From Roseburia sp. (lineage in GTDB: Bacteria > Bacillota > Clostridia > Lachnospirales > Lachnospiraceae): a DNA stretch of 50,239 nucleotides. Location of the stretch: positions 1 through 50,239 of the forward strand of contig JAMPFC010000009.1 in the NCBI GenBank assembly GCA_023664685.1. The letters are read 5' to 3'. Position numbers and translations under genes: made by a program. Shown in pieces: positions 33,104-41,852 of the stretch (position 1 is its first letter; the number at the start of each line of letters is the position of its first letter). Under the pieces are notes generated by a model. That model saw only the letters and a list, made by a program, of their open reading frames with translations, ran no database searches and was not told the DNA's origin.

Positions 33104-35969
33104 GATGAGGGAGGAAATGATTGATGCTTTTTTGAATGCCCTTCAGGAAGGCAAAATTCCGTGGCATAGGGAATGGTCTGCTATGCAGATGATGCCCCCA
33201 CGCAATGCAGTAAAAGATACAGAGTACCGAGGCATCAACCGTTTCTGGTTATTTCATATAGCGGAACGAAAATGTTATTCTGATCCACGTTGGTGTACAT
33301 TTAAGCAGGCAAGAGATAATGACTGGCATGTAAAAAAGGGCGAAAAAGGTACGCATGTTGAGTTCTGGTCGTTGTATGACCGGAAAACCAAAAAGACAAT
33401 CAGCGATAAAGAGGCAGCTATTCTCCGGCAGGAATTGTCGCAGGAGGAATATGCAGAGAGGGTAAAACCGGTGGCAAATAACTATACGGTATTTAATGCA
33501 GAGCAGATTGAGGGAATCCCGAAACTTCCGGAACCTGAACTACAGACATATGAACTTGATGAGGAAGAACTTATCCGGACAAGAACGGTTCTGTTGGAAA
33601 ATATGTCTGTTCTTTTTCAGGAAGGGGGCGAAAAGGCTTTTTACCGTTTGTCAGAGGACTGCATCCACCTTCCGGAAATTAAACGGTTTGAAAGCGAATA
33701 TGCCTATATGTCGACGTTGCTGCATGAGGCGGGACATGCAACGGGACACGAGAGCAGATTTGACCGTCTGAAGGGAGCGGAGTTCGGTTCGCCGGAATAT
33801 GCCAAAGAGGAACTTCGTGCCGAGATTGCGTCTGCCTTTACCGCACAGACGTTACACTTTCCCCAGAGTGAAAGCCATAGCCATATGGAAAACCACAAGG
33901 CATATGTCCAGTCGTGGATTCGCATTCTGAAGAATGAACCGGATGAGTTATTCCGGGCGATCAGGGAGGCGGAAAAGATTTCCGATTACCTGATTGAAAA
34001 GGGAGAGTTCGTTCCAGAACATTCTATGGAGAAGGAGATTCCAGTAAAGCAGGAAAAGAGTTTCAGCGAACAGGTGGATGAGGTGCTGAGTGGAAACGCA
34101 GACCGTTATAACGATTTAAAGGTATGTGATACACCGCAAATATTACTGGATGCCGGATGTGAGCAGCTTCCAATGTTGTATACGAAGGCTCATTTGCGGA
34201 AAGCACTTTTGCCGAAAGACACGAGGAAACACAATCATGGTCTGGAAGTAGAGCAGATCAAGAAGCTGCCGGAGTATATGGCTGCCCCGGCGATGCTTAT
34301 TGATTCATCAACCAGAGAGGACAGTATAATTATTGTCTTTTCCGCTTTGGATAACGAAAGCAGTCCGCTTATTGCCACTGTAAGACCAAACGGAACGGGT
34401 ACATATGATTTGGAAGTCCAAAATTCCAATTTTATAACCAGTGTTTACGGGAGGGATAATTTTGAGCAGTTTTTGCATCTGTCGTTGGAGAACAATAAAT
34501 TACTTTATTGGAACAAAACGAAAAGCCAAGAATTGTTCAGTGTGCTTGGGCTACAATTCCCCAAGGGCTTTAACAACCTTGACTATGATATTATTATACA
34601 CCAAAGTAATAATATTGTCAAAACAATTTCGGAAAAAAATGAAGAAATTGCAATGGCAGAACCGGGACGGGAAGCCAGTGAAAATGTGGAAGAAAAACTG
34701 GAGAGGGTTCCGGGAGAAAAGGTAACAGTTGCTATCGAGAGTTCTGAAGATTATTCCGATTTCAATACCGGATTTGCCACACGGTATGAGAATGGGAAAG
34801 CAACCGTTCTTTTCCGTCTGGTAGAGAATAATGAGTATGGTTTTCTTGTTCCATATTCAAAATGCAGTACTGTGTTTGAGGATAAGGATAGCTGCCAGAA
34901 GTATATCGAACTCCATAAGGAAGAACTGGATGCAGTTGGATATGACGAGCTGCTCACACAGGTATTTACAAGGCGTACGCAGTATGCTGCAAATGAAGGA
35001 AAACTGGTAGATGAGGTGGCACAAATGGAAAGATCTCTGCGTATACCGTTTCAGGAATGTATCACGGAGTGGTTTGGCGATTATTCAATGTACATAAGAA
35101 AAATCGGAGTGACGGAAGAAGATTTGTTAAACCGGAGTGAGGAACTTCATGTGCTTACAGAATATACGGTTGCTCCGGAAAAGATGAAACAGTATGGGTA
35201 TGAGGCAGAGGGAATGATTCCGTTTCCGGGGGAAATTGCAGAACGGTTATACAAAGATGATGTTACTGTGTATGTTCTCTACCCGGATAATACGGAATCA
35301 CTGGTTAATCAGGAAACACGGTTTCAGACAGGTGCGGAATCAGAAGTTGTTTATGGGGTGGAGTATGACGATTACCAGAAGTATAGGGAAGAGCGGGAAT
35401 CTCTCCTGAATGAACTGGCACAGATGGAAAAAGAGACATTTGTCCCCTTGGAAGACCGCCTTTCCAGTACCTTACCGGAAAGGATGGTTTTAGCTCCGCA
35501 GGAGATAACAAGGAAAGAGTTAGGCGGACGGATTGATTTTCTGAAACAATACCGGGTGCCGGTTCTGTCATTTCAGGAAGTGGCAAAGCTACGTGTTGAT
35601 GTAAAAAAAGGAAGTCCGGATGATTATGCTTATTACGATTCTCTTTCTGAATCCGAAAAAGATGTACTGGGAGTAATGGAGTGGGTTGATGTTTACAGAA
35701 AACAGGGACTTTCGGATGAGGAGATTGTTTTGTCCCATCTGGAGGAAATTCATTCCCGGTGCGGACATGATAACTATGATTATACAAAGAATCTGGTCTG
35801 TAGTGCCTGTTCCCGTGACCGGGGCGAGTATTACAAAAGAATTTCCTTAGCGGATTCTATGGAGCATGAAAGAAAGATGCAGCAGTCAATCTCATCTTTA
35901 TCTGAAGAATTGAATCGGACAGAGCTGCTTATGAATGAAAGGAGTATTGAAAATGACAAAACAAGGTAA
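33090..35969 (+). CDS. ArdC-type antirestriction protein fused to a MuF-C-like domain
   Basis: Multidomain protein of 959 residues from ATG 33090. Residues 1 to about 120 form the ArdC N-terminal ssDNA-binding domain (EGKIPWHREWSA, YRGINRFWL, KKGEKGTHVEFW). Residues about 170-300 are the zincin-like peptidase domain: HEAGHATGH supplies two His ligands and EELRAEIASAF the third. A region near 340-510 resembles the MuF C-terminal, BECR-nuclease-related domain (CDTPQILLDAGCEQLPMLYT, PEYMAAPAMLIDSS, SVYGRDNFEQFL). Later repeats (LAQMERSL, LAQMEKET) and a Cys/His cluster near 910-930 (CGHDNYDYTKNLVCSAC) finish it. ArdC protects incoming single-stranded DNA from restriction; it may be co-delivered. 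Confidence 0.75.
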   Translation: MAKSKMREEMIDAFLNALQEGKIPWHREWSAMQMMPPRNAVKDTEYRGINRFWLFHIAERKCYSDPRWCTFKQARDNDWHVKKGEKGTHVEFWSLYDRKTKKTISDKEAAILRQELSQEEYAERVKPVANNYTVFNAEQIEGIPKLPEPELQTYELDEEELIRTRTVLLENMSVLFQEGGEKAFYRLSEDCIHLPEIKRFESEYAYMSTLLHEAGHATGHESRFDRLKGAEFGSPEYAKEELRAEIASAFTAQTLHFPQSESHSHMENHKAYVQSWIRILKNEPDELFRAIREAEKISDYLIEKGEFVPEHSMEKEIPVKQEKSFSEQVDEVLSGNADRYNDLKVCDTPQILLDAGCEQLPMLYTKAHLRKALLPKDTRKHNHGLEVEQIKKLPEYMAAPAMLIDSSTREDSIIIVFSALDNESSPLIATVRPNGTGTYDLEVQNSNFITSVYGRDNFEQFLHLSLENNKLLYWNKTKSQELFSVLGLQFPKGFNNLDYDIIIHQSNNIVKTISEKNEEIAMAEPGREASENVEEKLERVPGEKVTVAIESSEDYSDFNTGFATRYENGKATVLFRLVENNEYGFLVPYSKCSTVFEDKDSCQKYIELHKEELDAVGYDELLTQVFTRRTQYAANEGKLVDEVAQMERSLRIPFQECITEWFGDYSMYIRKIGVTEEDLLNRSEELHVLTEYTVAPEKMKQYGYEAEGMIPFPGEIAERLYKDDVTVYVLYPDNTESLVNQETRFQTGAESEVVYGVEYDDYQKYREERESLLNELAQMEKETFVPLEDRLSSTLPERMVLAPQEITRKELGGRIDFLKQYRVPVLSFQEVAKLRVDVKKGSPDDYAYYDSLSESEKDVLGVMEWVDVYRKQGLSDEEIVLSHLEEIHSRCGHDNYDYTKNLVCSACSRDRGEYYKRISLADSMEHERKMQQSISSLSEELNRTELLMNERSIENDKTR

Positions 35970-38361
35970 GGCAAATAAGAAACTGACGGAAAGGATGTAC
36001 AAAGTGCCATACTGCATACAGGACACGATCCCGATTTCACGCATTGCTGAAAATGGCATTTTTGAGTTGGAAAACCGGAAAGGCATCCGCTTGTTTGATA
36101 AGGTGTATCTTTTTGAAGATATCAATTTTTCCACGCAGGATGAGAGTGACAAAGACCAGACGATGGAAAAATTCAAAAAACTGTTAAATTCAATGAATGT
36201 ATCTTTCAAAATCAGTATATCCAACCATTATGCAAATAACAAGCGGTTACAAGAATCCATTCTGCACCGGGCAGTCAGCGAGGAAAAGGAACCGATTGCA
36301 AGAGAGTATCATCGTTTGATTCAGGATCGGATGGAGGAGGGAAGAAATGGACTGGAGCAGTCAAAGTATTTTATTATCAGCTGCCGGAAACCAGACTACG
36401 AGAGTGCCAAGAATTACTTCAGTACGATTGAGTTTTCCATTTTACAGTTTTTCCACAGTTTTGGTTCGGGGCTGATACCCTTAAATGTCACGGAACGTCT
36501 GCGGGCATTGCACGGTTTTTACCGTATGGGAGAAGAGGAATCCTTTTCTTTTGACTGGAATGAGTACCTTTCCATGAAAAGGGACTGGAGAAATGATATT
36601 ATCAATACATCCCTCCGGGAGCATAAAGAACATTTGGAGATGGAAAATGAAAAAGTAGCCTGTACAATGTTTGTGAGGAGTTACGCAAGCGGTCTGTCCG
36701 ATATGTTTCTAACGGAATTGACAAATGTACCGTTTCCCCTGATCGTAACAATGGATTGTGAACCGATGGAAAATGATTATGCATACAATCTGGTAATGAA
36801 GAAATATATGGGAAATGAACGTAGCATTATCCGTCAGCAGGAGGTAAAAAATAAAAATGGAGATTTTTCCAGTAACATTTCTTATGAAAAGAGACGTCAG
36901 CAGGAGGAATCGGAAGAAATGCTCGATGGCATCCGTTCCTTTGATGAACGTCTTTTTTATGTCGGGATTACTGTTTTAGTCCGGGCATCCTCAATGGAAG
37001 AACTGGAGGAACGAAAAGAGAAGATACATATCATAGGGAAAACCTACAACATGGATATCGTTCCCCACTCTTATAATCAGCTTGACGCTATGAATACGAC
37101 ACTTCCCACCGGAGCCAGATTCGTTGATACCATGCGTTCCTTAACAACGGATTCCCTTTCTGTTTTTGCACCGTTTAATGTGCAGGAGATTCAGGAAGAA
37201 GGCGGTTACTGCTATGGTGTCAATGAGGTAACAAAAAATCTTATCATTGGAAACCGGAAAAAGTTGAAAAATGGGAATGGTTTTGTTTTTGGAGTTCCCG
37301 GTTCCGGCAAATCTTTTGATGAGAAAATGGAAATGGGGCAGGTTTTATGTTTTTCAGAGGATGATGTGGTAGTGATAGATCCGATGGGAGAATACCGGGG
37401 GATTGCAGAGAACTGGGATGGGCAGTATGTCAATCTCAGCCAGTCAGAGGAAAATGTCTTTTACATTAATCCGTTTCATATTCCGGAGGTGGTGCAGGAC
37501 AAGGATAAGTTTATTGCGGAGAAGGCAGAGTTTGGATATGCCATCTGTGAGCAGGCATTAAAACCGACACCGATTACCAGTCGCCATATTGCGGTTATTG
37601 ACCGGGCAGTAAGAGATATGTATGAGAACTACTTTGATATAAAGGAAAAGGGAACTCGGAAGGAGAAAAAAAGCCTTACGATACCGACAATTCCGATTAT
37701 GCGTGAACATATCATGGATGAAACGGAAAACAGTTCCGCACGGGAACTGGCAGAACAGTTGGAAGTGTTTGCCAATGGTACGCTGAACATTTTTTCAAGG
37801 GAGCAGTCTACGTCAGAAACAAACCGCTTTACTGTATATGGGTTTTCTGAATTGGGAAAACGCATGAAGGCAATGGCAATGCTTGTCATGCTTGAAAGTA
37901 TTACAAGCCGGATTAAGTACAATCAGGCAAGCGGAGTGGCTACATGGGTATATGTAGATGAAATCCATGAATTGTGGGATGATGAGTATTCCCTTCTGGC
38001 GATACAGAAAATGTGGAGAGAAGTCCGCAAACGTGGCGGCATCTGCACCGGCATGACACAAAATATCATTGATGGAATGAGAAACCGTGAAATCCAGACT
38101 ATGGTATCAAATAGTGAGTTCACTACCTTACTGGATCAGGGGGTTATGGATCGGGAGACCGTAGAACAGATTTTCAAGGTATCAGAGACACAGATTGGTT
38201 ATGTGAATGGGGCGAAAAAGGGTGGCGGACTGATTCGGTTTGGAAAGAAAATCATACCGTTTAATAACACCGTGAAGAAAGAAAGCGAACTGTACCGCCT
38301 ATTCAACACTGATTTCCATGAAATGGTAGAGGATAAAGGGGGAAGGAAGAAACACTTATGA
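35953..38361 (+). CDS. VirB4/TraE-type conjugation ATPase
   Basis: Cytoplasmic motor of the mating channel, 802 residues from ATG 35953 behind AAAGGAG. Walker A lies near residue 450 (VFGVPGSGKSFDEKMEM). Walker B lies near 667 (WVYVDEIHELWDDE), followed by a VirB4-type RKRGGICTGMTQN. The N-terminal half has the structural region seen in VirB4 proteins. The stop overlaps the start of the peptidoglycan hydrolase gene by four bases. VirB4 is the most conserved marker of type IV secretion, so the transfer system appears complete. Confidence 0.95.
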   Translation: MTKQGKANKKLTERMYKVPYCIQDTIPISRIAENGIFELENRKGIRLFDKVYLFEDINFSTQDESDKDQTMEKFKKLLNSMNVSFKISISNHYANNKRLQESILHRAVSEEKEPIAREYHRLIQDRMEEGRNGLEQSKYFIISCRKPDYESAKNYFSTIEFSILQFFHSFGSGLIPLNVTERLRALHGFYRMGEEESFSFDWNEYLSMKRDWRNDIINTSLREHKEHLEMENEKVACTMFVRSYASGLSDMFLTELTNVPFPLIVTMDCEPMENDYAYNLVMKKYMGNERSIIRQQEVKNKNGDFSSNISYEKRRQQEESEEMLDGIRSFDERLFYVGITVLVRASSMEELEERKEKIHIIGKTYNMDIVPHSYNQLDAMNTTLPTGARFVDTMRSLTTDSLSVFAPFNVQEIQEEGGYCYGVNEVTKNLIIGNRKKLKNGNGFVFGVPGSGKSFDEKMEMGQVLCFSEDDVVVIDPMGEYRGIAENWDGQYVNLSQSEENVFYINPFHIPEVVQDKDKFIAEKAEFGYAICEQALKPTPITSRHIAVIDRAVRDMYENYFDIKEKGTRKEKKSLTIPTIPIMREHIMDETENSSARELAEQLEVFANGTLNIFSREQSTSETNRFTVYGFSELGKRMKAMAMLVMLESITSRIKYNQASGVATWVYVDEIHELWDDEYSLLAIQKMWREVRKRGGICTGMTQNIIDGMRNREIQTMVSNSEFTTLLDQGVMDRETVEQIFKVSETQIGYVNGAKKGGGLIRFGKKIIPFNNTVKKESELYRLFNTDFHEMVEDKGGRKKHL

Positions 38362-40166
38362 GCAGTAAAATAGGACAAGACCGGAAACGGGACGTGCATA
38401 GCAAAGTGAAACGGAGAGCCAGAGATCGATACTCGGAGAGAAAACTGAAATATCGGTCGGATGCAAGGCTGACGGAGAAAGAAAGAACTATAGTAGAGCA
38501 GATGAATCCGTTGGCAAGGAAGCGGTTTTTACAGTTTTCTTATCTCGACCAAAAACGCTTTTTGAAAAAAGCGGAGCGGATGCTTATGGATAAGGATAGG
38601 AAAGAAAAAGGGAAGGCACTTGCAGCGGCAGATTTTCGCAAAGAAAAGTCAAGTAATGTGACAAATGCAGGACGCCGGACAGAAAAGTTGAAATCCGGTC
38701 AGAACGTGTCCGGCAGGCAGTCTCCTGTCCGGGGAAAAGCAGCGTTCATGGCAAGTGATATGGCGGTTGTCATGAATGCTCTGCTATCGGAATCAGGCAT
38801 AAACGACAGTCAGGAAGAATCTTCAGAAAGCCGGGTGTCAGGAAGTGCAGCAGCAAATTATTATTCTGTCAGGCAGCATCTCAAAGTTTCTTCCAAGAAG
38901 ACGGACAAGTCCGGACAAAAGGGTTTTTTCAGGCGTAAAAGCCAAAAGGAGCAGATGCTCCGGAAGAATGGTTTGGCAGGAAGAGCAGAGGGAACGAAAA
39001 AGAAAGTTGCGGAATCTCTGAAAAAACTGCTGAAAAAGTCTGCGGAGCAGATGACTTCTGCCTCTGCTTTGCTGATCCTTGGCATACTCGCATGTGTTGC
39101 CGGTGCCTTCATAGGTATCTTTGCAATCATTACCAGTATTATGGGCGGAGCAGGAACGGGAACAGATTCATCCACGTACCAATGTCAGGTGTCAGAACAG
39201 ACGGAAAGTTATCGTGAGTTGGTTGAGAAATATTGTGAACAATATGGGATTGAGGATTATGTGGACTTGTGCCTTGCAGTCATTGAGCAGGAAAGCGGTG
39301 GAAATGGCACAGATGTCATGCAGGCAGAGCAGTCCTATTACAATACAAATCCGCCGATAGATACCGCAGAGGAGAGCATTGACTGTGGTGTCCACGAACT
39401 CAGCGATTGTCTAATAAAGAGCGGCAGCAAAGATTCTTCTGATATACCCCTCATATCCCTTGCCCTTCAGGGCTATAATTTTGGGAACGGATATATTGAA
39501 TGGGCAATGTCAAATTATGGGGGGTATTCAGCCGAAAATGCTATTTTGTTTTCCCAGAAGATGTGTAACAGTCTTGGTTATAGCAGTTATGGAGATGTAG
39601 AGTATGTACCTCATGTATTGCGTTATTATGTTCCCAATGTTGATACCACGATCACGAATGAGAGTGCAGCAAATCTCATTAAAGAACTGAAGGAGAACAA
39701 TGAGGCGAGCAGTGTAAAAGTATGGAACGTGATTGAAAAAGGAAGTTCACTTTGCGGAATGGTTACATATGGAATGCTCGACCCTCCACGTCAGGATGAT
39801 GGCAGGGATAATCCGACCGTGCTTGATTGTTCTTCGTTTGTGGCGTGGTGTTTTCATAAAAGTGGATTTACAGGAATCCCATACACGTCCACAACGTCTA
39901 CGTTTATCAGTTCCACAAAATTTGTTACTGTGTCAGCAGACGATTTAAAGCCCGGAGATATCGGATTAAAGAGTGAGACGGCACCTACAGGCGGTGCTAA
40001 TCATGTCGGGATTTATTGTGGAAAGCGGAAAGATGGTACAAAAATCTGGCTGCACTGTACATCAGAAAGCGGCTCTTCATTAACGGGGAATACGTCGGGG
40101 GTAATGCTTGGTTCTTATAGCAACTTTACGTTTTTTAGAAGATTAAAGAAATGGAATCAAAATTAA
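38358..40166 (+). CDS. bifunctional peptidoglycan hydrolase (lysozyme-like plus NlpC/P60), VirB1-like
   Basis: Opens the cell wall for the mating channel. It has 602 residues. The N-terminal 225 residues are very basic and probably cytoplasmic. A membrane helix follows (about 235-262, ALLILGILACVAGAFIGIFAI). The CwlT-like lysozyme domain (about 285-420) has Glu in AVIEQESGGNG, with QGYNFGNGYIEWA downstream. The NlpC/P60 domain (about 455-600) has Cys in VLDCSSFVAWCF and His in GGANHVGIYCG. Domain order matches Tn916 CwlT-type proteins. The long basic N-terminal tail is unusual. Confidence 0.9.
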   Translation: MSSKIGQDRKRDVHSKVKRRARDRYSERKLKYRSDARLTEKERTIVEQMNPLARKRFLQFSYLDQKRFLKKAERMLMDKDRKEKGKALAAADFRKEKSSNVTNAGRRTEKLKSGQNVSGRQSPVRGKAAFMASDMAVVMNALLSESGINDSQEESSESRVSGSAAANYYSVRQHLKVSSKKTDKSGQKGFFRRKSQKEQMLRKNGLAGRAEGTKKKVAESLKKLLKKSAEQMTSASALLILGILACVAGAFIGIFAIITSIMGGAGTGTDSSTYQCQVSEQTESYRELVEKYCEQYGIEDYVDLCLAVIEQESGGNGTDVMQAEQSYYNTNPPIDTAEESIDCGVHELSDCLIKSGSKDSSDIPLISLALQGYNFGNGYIEWAMSNYGGYSAENAILFSQKMCNSLGYSSYGDVEYVPHVLRYYVPNVDTTITNESAANLIKELKENNEASSVKVWNVIEKGSSLCGMVTYGMLDPPRQDDGRDNPTVLDCSSFVAWCFHKSGFTGIPYTSTTSTFISSTKFVTVSADDLKPGDIGLKSETAPTGGANHVGIYCGKRKDGTKIWLHCTSESGSSLTGNTSGVMLGSYSNFTFFRRLKKWNQN

Positions 40167-40173
40167 GGAAAGG

Positions 40174-40893
40174 ATGGAAAAAATCATGTTAAAGAAAATC
40201 AGATGTTTTTATTGGAAGCAGCGGGACAGAGGGAGAGGCAGAGTATGCATTACCGGATTTGCACTACTGGCTATCTGTCTTGCAGTTCTGGCATCATGGA
40301 TGTTTCTCCGGCTGCATTTTGGCTTTGACGGAGAAGAGGCGGCAGGCGTAGTCAGTGGAGGAGCTATAACTGGAGCTTCTGTCAGTGGAATGGCAGTTTC
40401 TGGCGGGGCGGTTTCCGAACCAGTGGTTCAGAAAACCACGCCGGATGCTGAATCACAAAGTCCAATACCAGAAATAGCACCGGCGGAATATGAACTGGAC
40501 ACAGATGGATTAAGGGTATTCCTTGGATTTATGACAGATACTTCTTATGACATAATGGTATCTGCTTTGGAGACAGAATGCGAAAAAGAGCAGGCACTTT
40601 CAGTTACTAAAATGGAGTATCAGAAAACATCCACGAAGAGCAGTAATGTAACGTCATATGTTTTATCGGATGTCGGCAGTGTGTATCAGGTTGTTTATAA
40701 TCTGAAAAGTGATTCTGTGGCAGTTACAAAAAGCCAATATTCGGAGAGCGATGTTATATCACTGAAGAAAGAGGCTGACAAGAAAGAGCAGGACAGGTTA
40801 AAAAAGGAACGGGAGAAAACGAAGAAAAAGCAGACCGCTAAGAAAAAGAAGGGTAAGACAAAAAAGAAGAAGACCTATAAAGATGTCGGATAA
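40174..40893 (+). CDS. single-pass membrane protein with Lys-rich tail
   Basis: Protein of 239 residues (ATG 40186 is an alternative start). A basic N-terminus precedes one membrane helix (about 25-47). A Gly/Ala/Ser/Val-rich repeat follows, with SGGAITGASVSGMAVSGGAV. A small folded region around 100-190 contains VFLGFMTDTSYDIMVSALE. The tail is extremely Lys-rich. The composition suggests an extracellular, wall-spanning protein of the transfer system. I do not recognise the family. Confidence 0.6.
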   Translation: MEKIMLKKIRCFYWKQRDRGRGRVCITGFALLAICLAVLASWMFLRLHFGFDGEEAAGVVSGGAITGASVSGMAVSGGAVSEPVVQKTTPDAESQSPIPEIAPAEYELDTDGLRVFLGFMTDTSYDIMVSALETECEKEQALSVTKMEYQKTSTKSSNVTSYVLSDVGSVYQVVYNLKSDSVAVTKSQYSESDVISLKKEADKKEQDRLKKEREKTKKKQTAKKKKGKTKKKKTYKDVG

Positions 40894-40908
40894 AGAAAGG
40901 AGACAGAT

Positions 40909-41187
40909 ATGTCAGAGATAAGTTTAAAAGATTTGATCGAGAAATTGGACTGGGAATGGGAAGAGTTTTCTTACAATGTAACCAGTTTGTCCAGAGAAAA
41001 TATTTTTTCTATGGCAGAAATGGTAGCAGATAAAAAACGGATTTATGAAACATTGAAAACAGTTTCGCAGTTCTCTGTGGAACAATTATACCGCATGTAC
41101 CGGATGGAACATGTGATAGATACTCTTTATATTCGTCTGCCAAAGCACTATCCGGACTTGGTGGACGAAATAAAAAGGGTATTATAA
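40909..41187 (+). CDS. 92-residue helical hypothetical protein
   Basis: Wholly helical, acidic N-terminal half (ISLKDLIEKLDWEWEEF), then VEQLYRMYRMEHVIDTLYI. No signal or membrane segment. AAAGGAGACAG precedes the ATG. It closes the transfer gene cluster just before the candidate oriT. Its stop codon lies within a 35-bp palindrome. Confidence 0.6.
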   Translation: MSEISLKDLIEKLDWEWEEFSYNVTSLSRENIFSMAEMVADKKRIYETLKTVSQFSVEQLYRMYRMEHVIDTLYIRLPKHYPDLVDEIKRVL

Positions 41188-41488
41188 AAGTACGGAAAAA
41201 TTCCGTACTTTTATAAGGTATAAGAGGGTATTAGGGACACTTCCCTAACAAGACTGCATTTTGTATATACAAAATGCGTGTCTTGCCATTCAAAACCAAT
41301 ACAAATATACCGTACTTTTTACGGAAAAAAGGGAAAATTTCCGTAGGAATTACGGAAAAAGAAAGACAAATTACGGAAAAATACCGTAAAACAGTTGCTA
41401 AAGTTACGGAAGAGTTACGGAAAATATAGATAGATTACGGACTAATTCCGTAAAAGGCAGTATCAGGATTTCGTAAAAATTACGGAAT
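41182..41488. repeat. TTACGGAA repeat array 2
   Basis: About fourteen copies of TTACGGAA/TTCCGTAA-type units surround and follow the candidate oriT, in both orientations. They lie near 41191, 41201, 41309, 41320, 41340, 41351, 41371, 41383, 41404, 41415, 41435, 41446, 41471 (degenerate) and 41480. The first two form a perfect palindrome with 16-bp arms (41182-41197 and 41201-41216). The motif is that of the array before rep. Confidence 0.8.
41231..41290 (+). other. candidate origin of transfer (oriT)
   Basis: Contains a perfect 22-bp palindrome GCATTTTGTAT-ATACAAAATGC (41256-41277) with outer AAGAC/GTCTT arms, 220 bp upstream of mobC and the relaxase. A smaller TTAGGGA/TCCCTAA hairpin precedes it (41231-41249). 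Just 3' of the palindrome, TGTCTTGCC resembles the MOBP nic consensus YATCCTG/Y, placing a possible nick near 41285/41286. The nick is inference. Confidence 0.55.
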
Positions 41489-41506
41489 ATATGGGAGAAT
41501 ATGTTT

Positions 41507-41839
41507 ATGAGAGCAGAAAAACATACAGAACAGTTGTTAGTCCGTCTGACGAAAAGAGAAAAGGAAGCTCTTTGTCAACAGGCAAAGGCAAATGGGCAAA
41601 ATGTCAGTTCTTATGTGAGGATGATTCTTGCACGTCCCCCGGACGTAACCAGAAAGGAGTTTGAGGAAGTAAACCTCCGATTGGTTTATGAAATAAATAA
41701 GATTGGTGTCAATATTAACCAGATAGCAAAAAAATATAATGAACACCGTCTTACAAAGGCGAGCAGGGATGTGATGGATAAGATGGATGAAATCCGTAAG
41801 CTGCTGAATGAGGTCATGCGTACATTCCACCCAGATTAG
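41507..41839 (+). CDS. mobC: MobC-type relaxosome accessory protein
   Basis: Small DNA-binding protein of 110 residues from ATG 41507; ATG 41501 is in frame but only three bases from GGGAG. It has the MobC/RHH pattern: a strand QLLVRLTKREKEAL, then AKANGQNVSSYVRMIL. The conserved C-terminal segment is YEINKIGVNINQIAKKYNE. MobC proteins bind oriT and help the relaxase melt and nick it. The relaxase gene begins 13 bp downstream. Confidence 0.88.
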   Translation: MRAEKHTEQLLVRLTKREKEALCQQAKANGQNVSSYVRMILARPPDVTRKEFEEVNLRLVYEINKIGVNINQIAKKYNEHRLTKASRDVMDKMDEIRKLLNEVMRTFHPD

Positions 41840-41852
41840 AAAGGAGGTTCTT

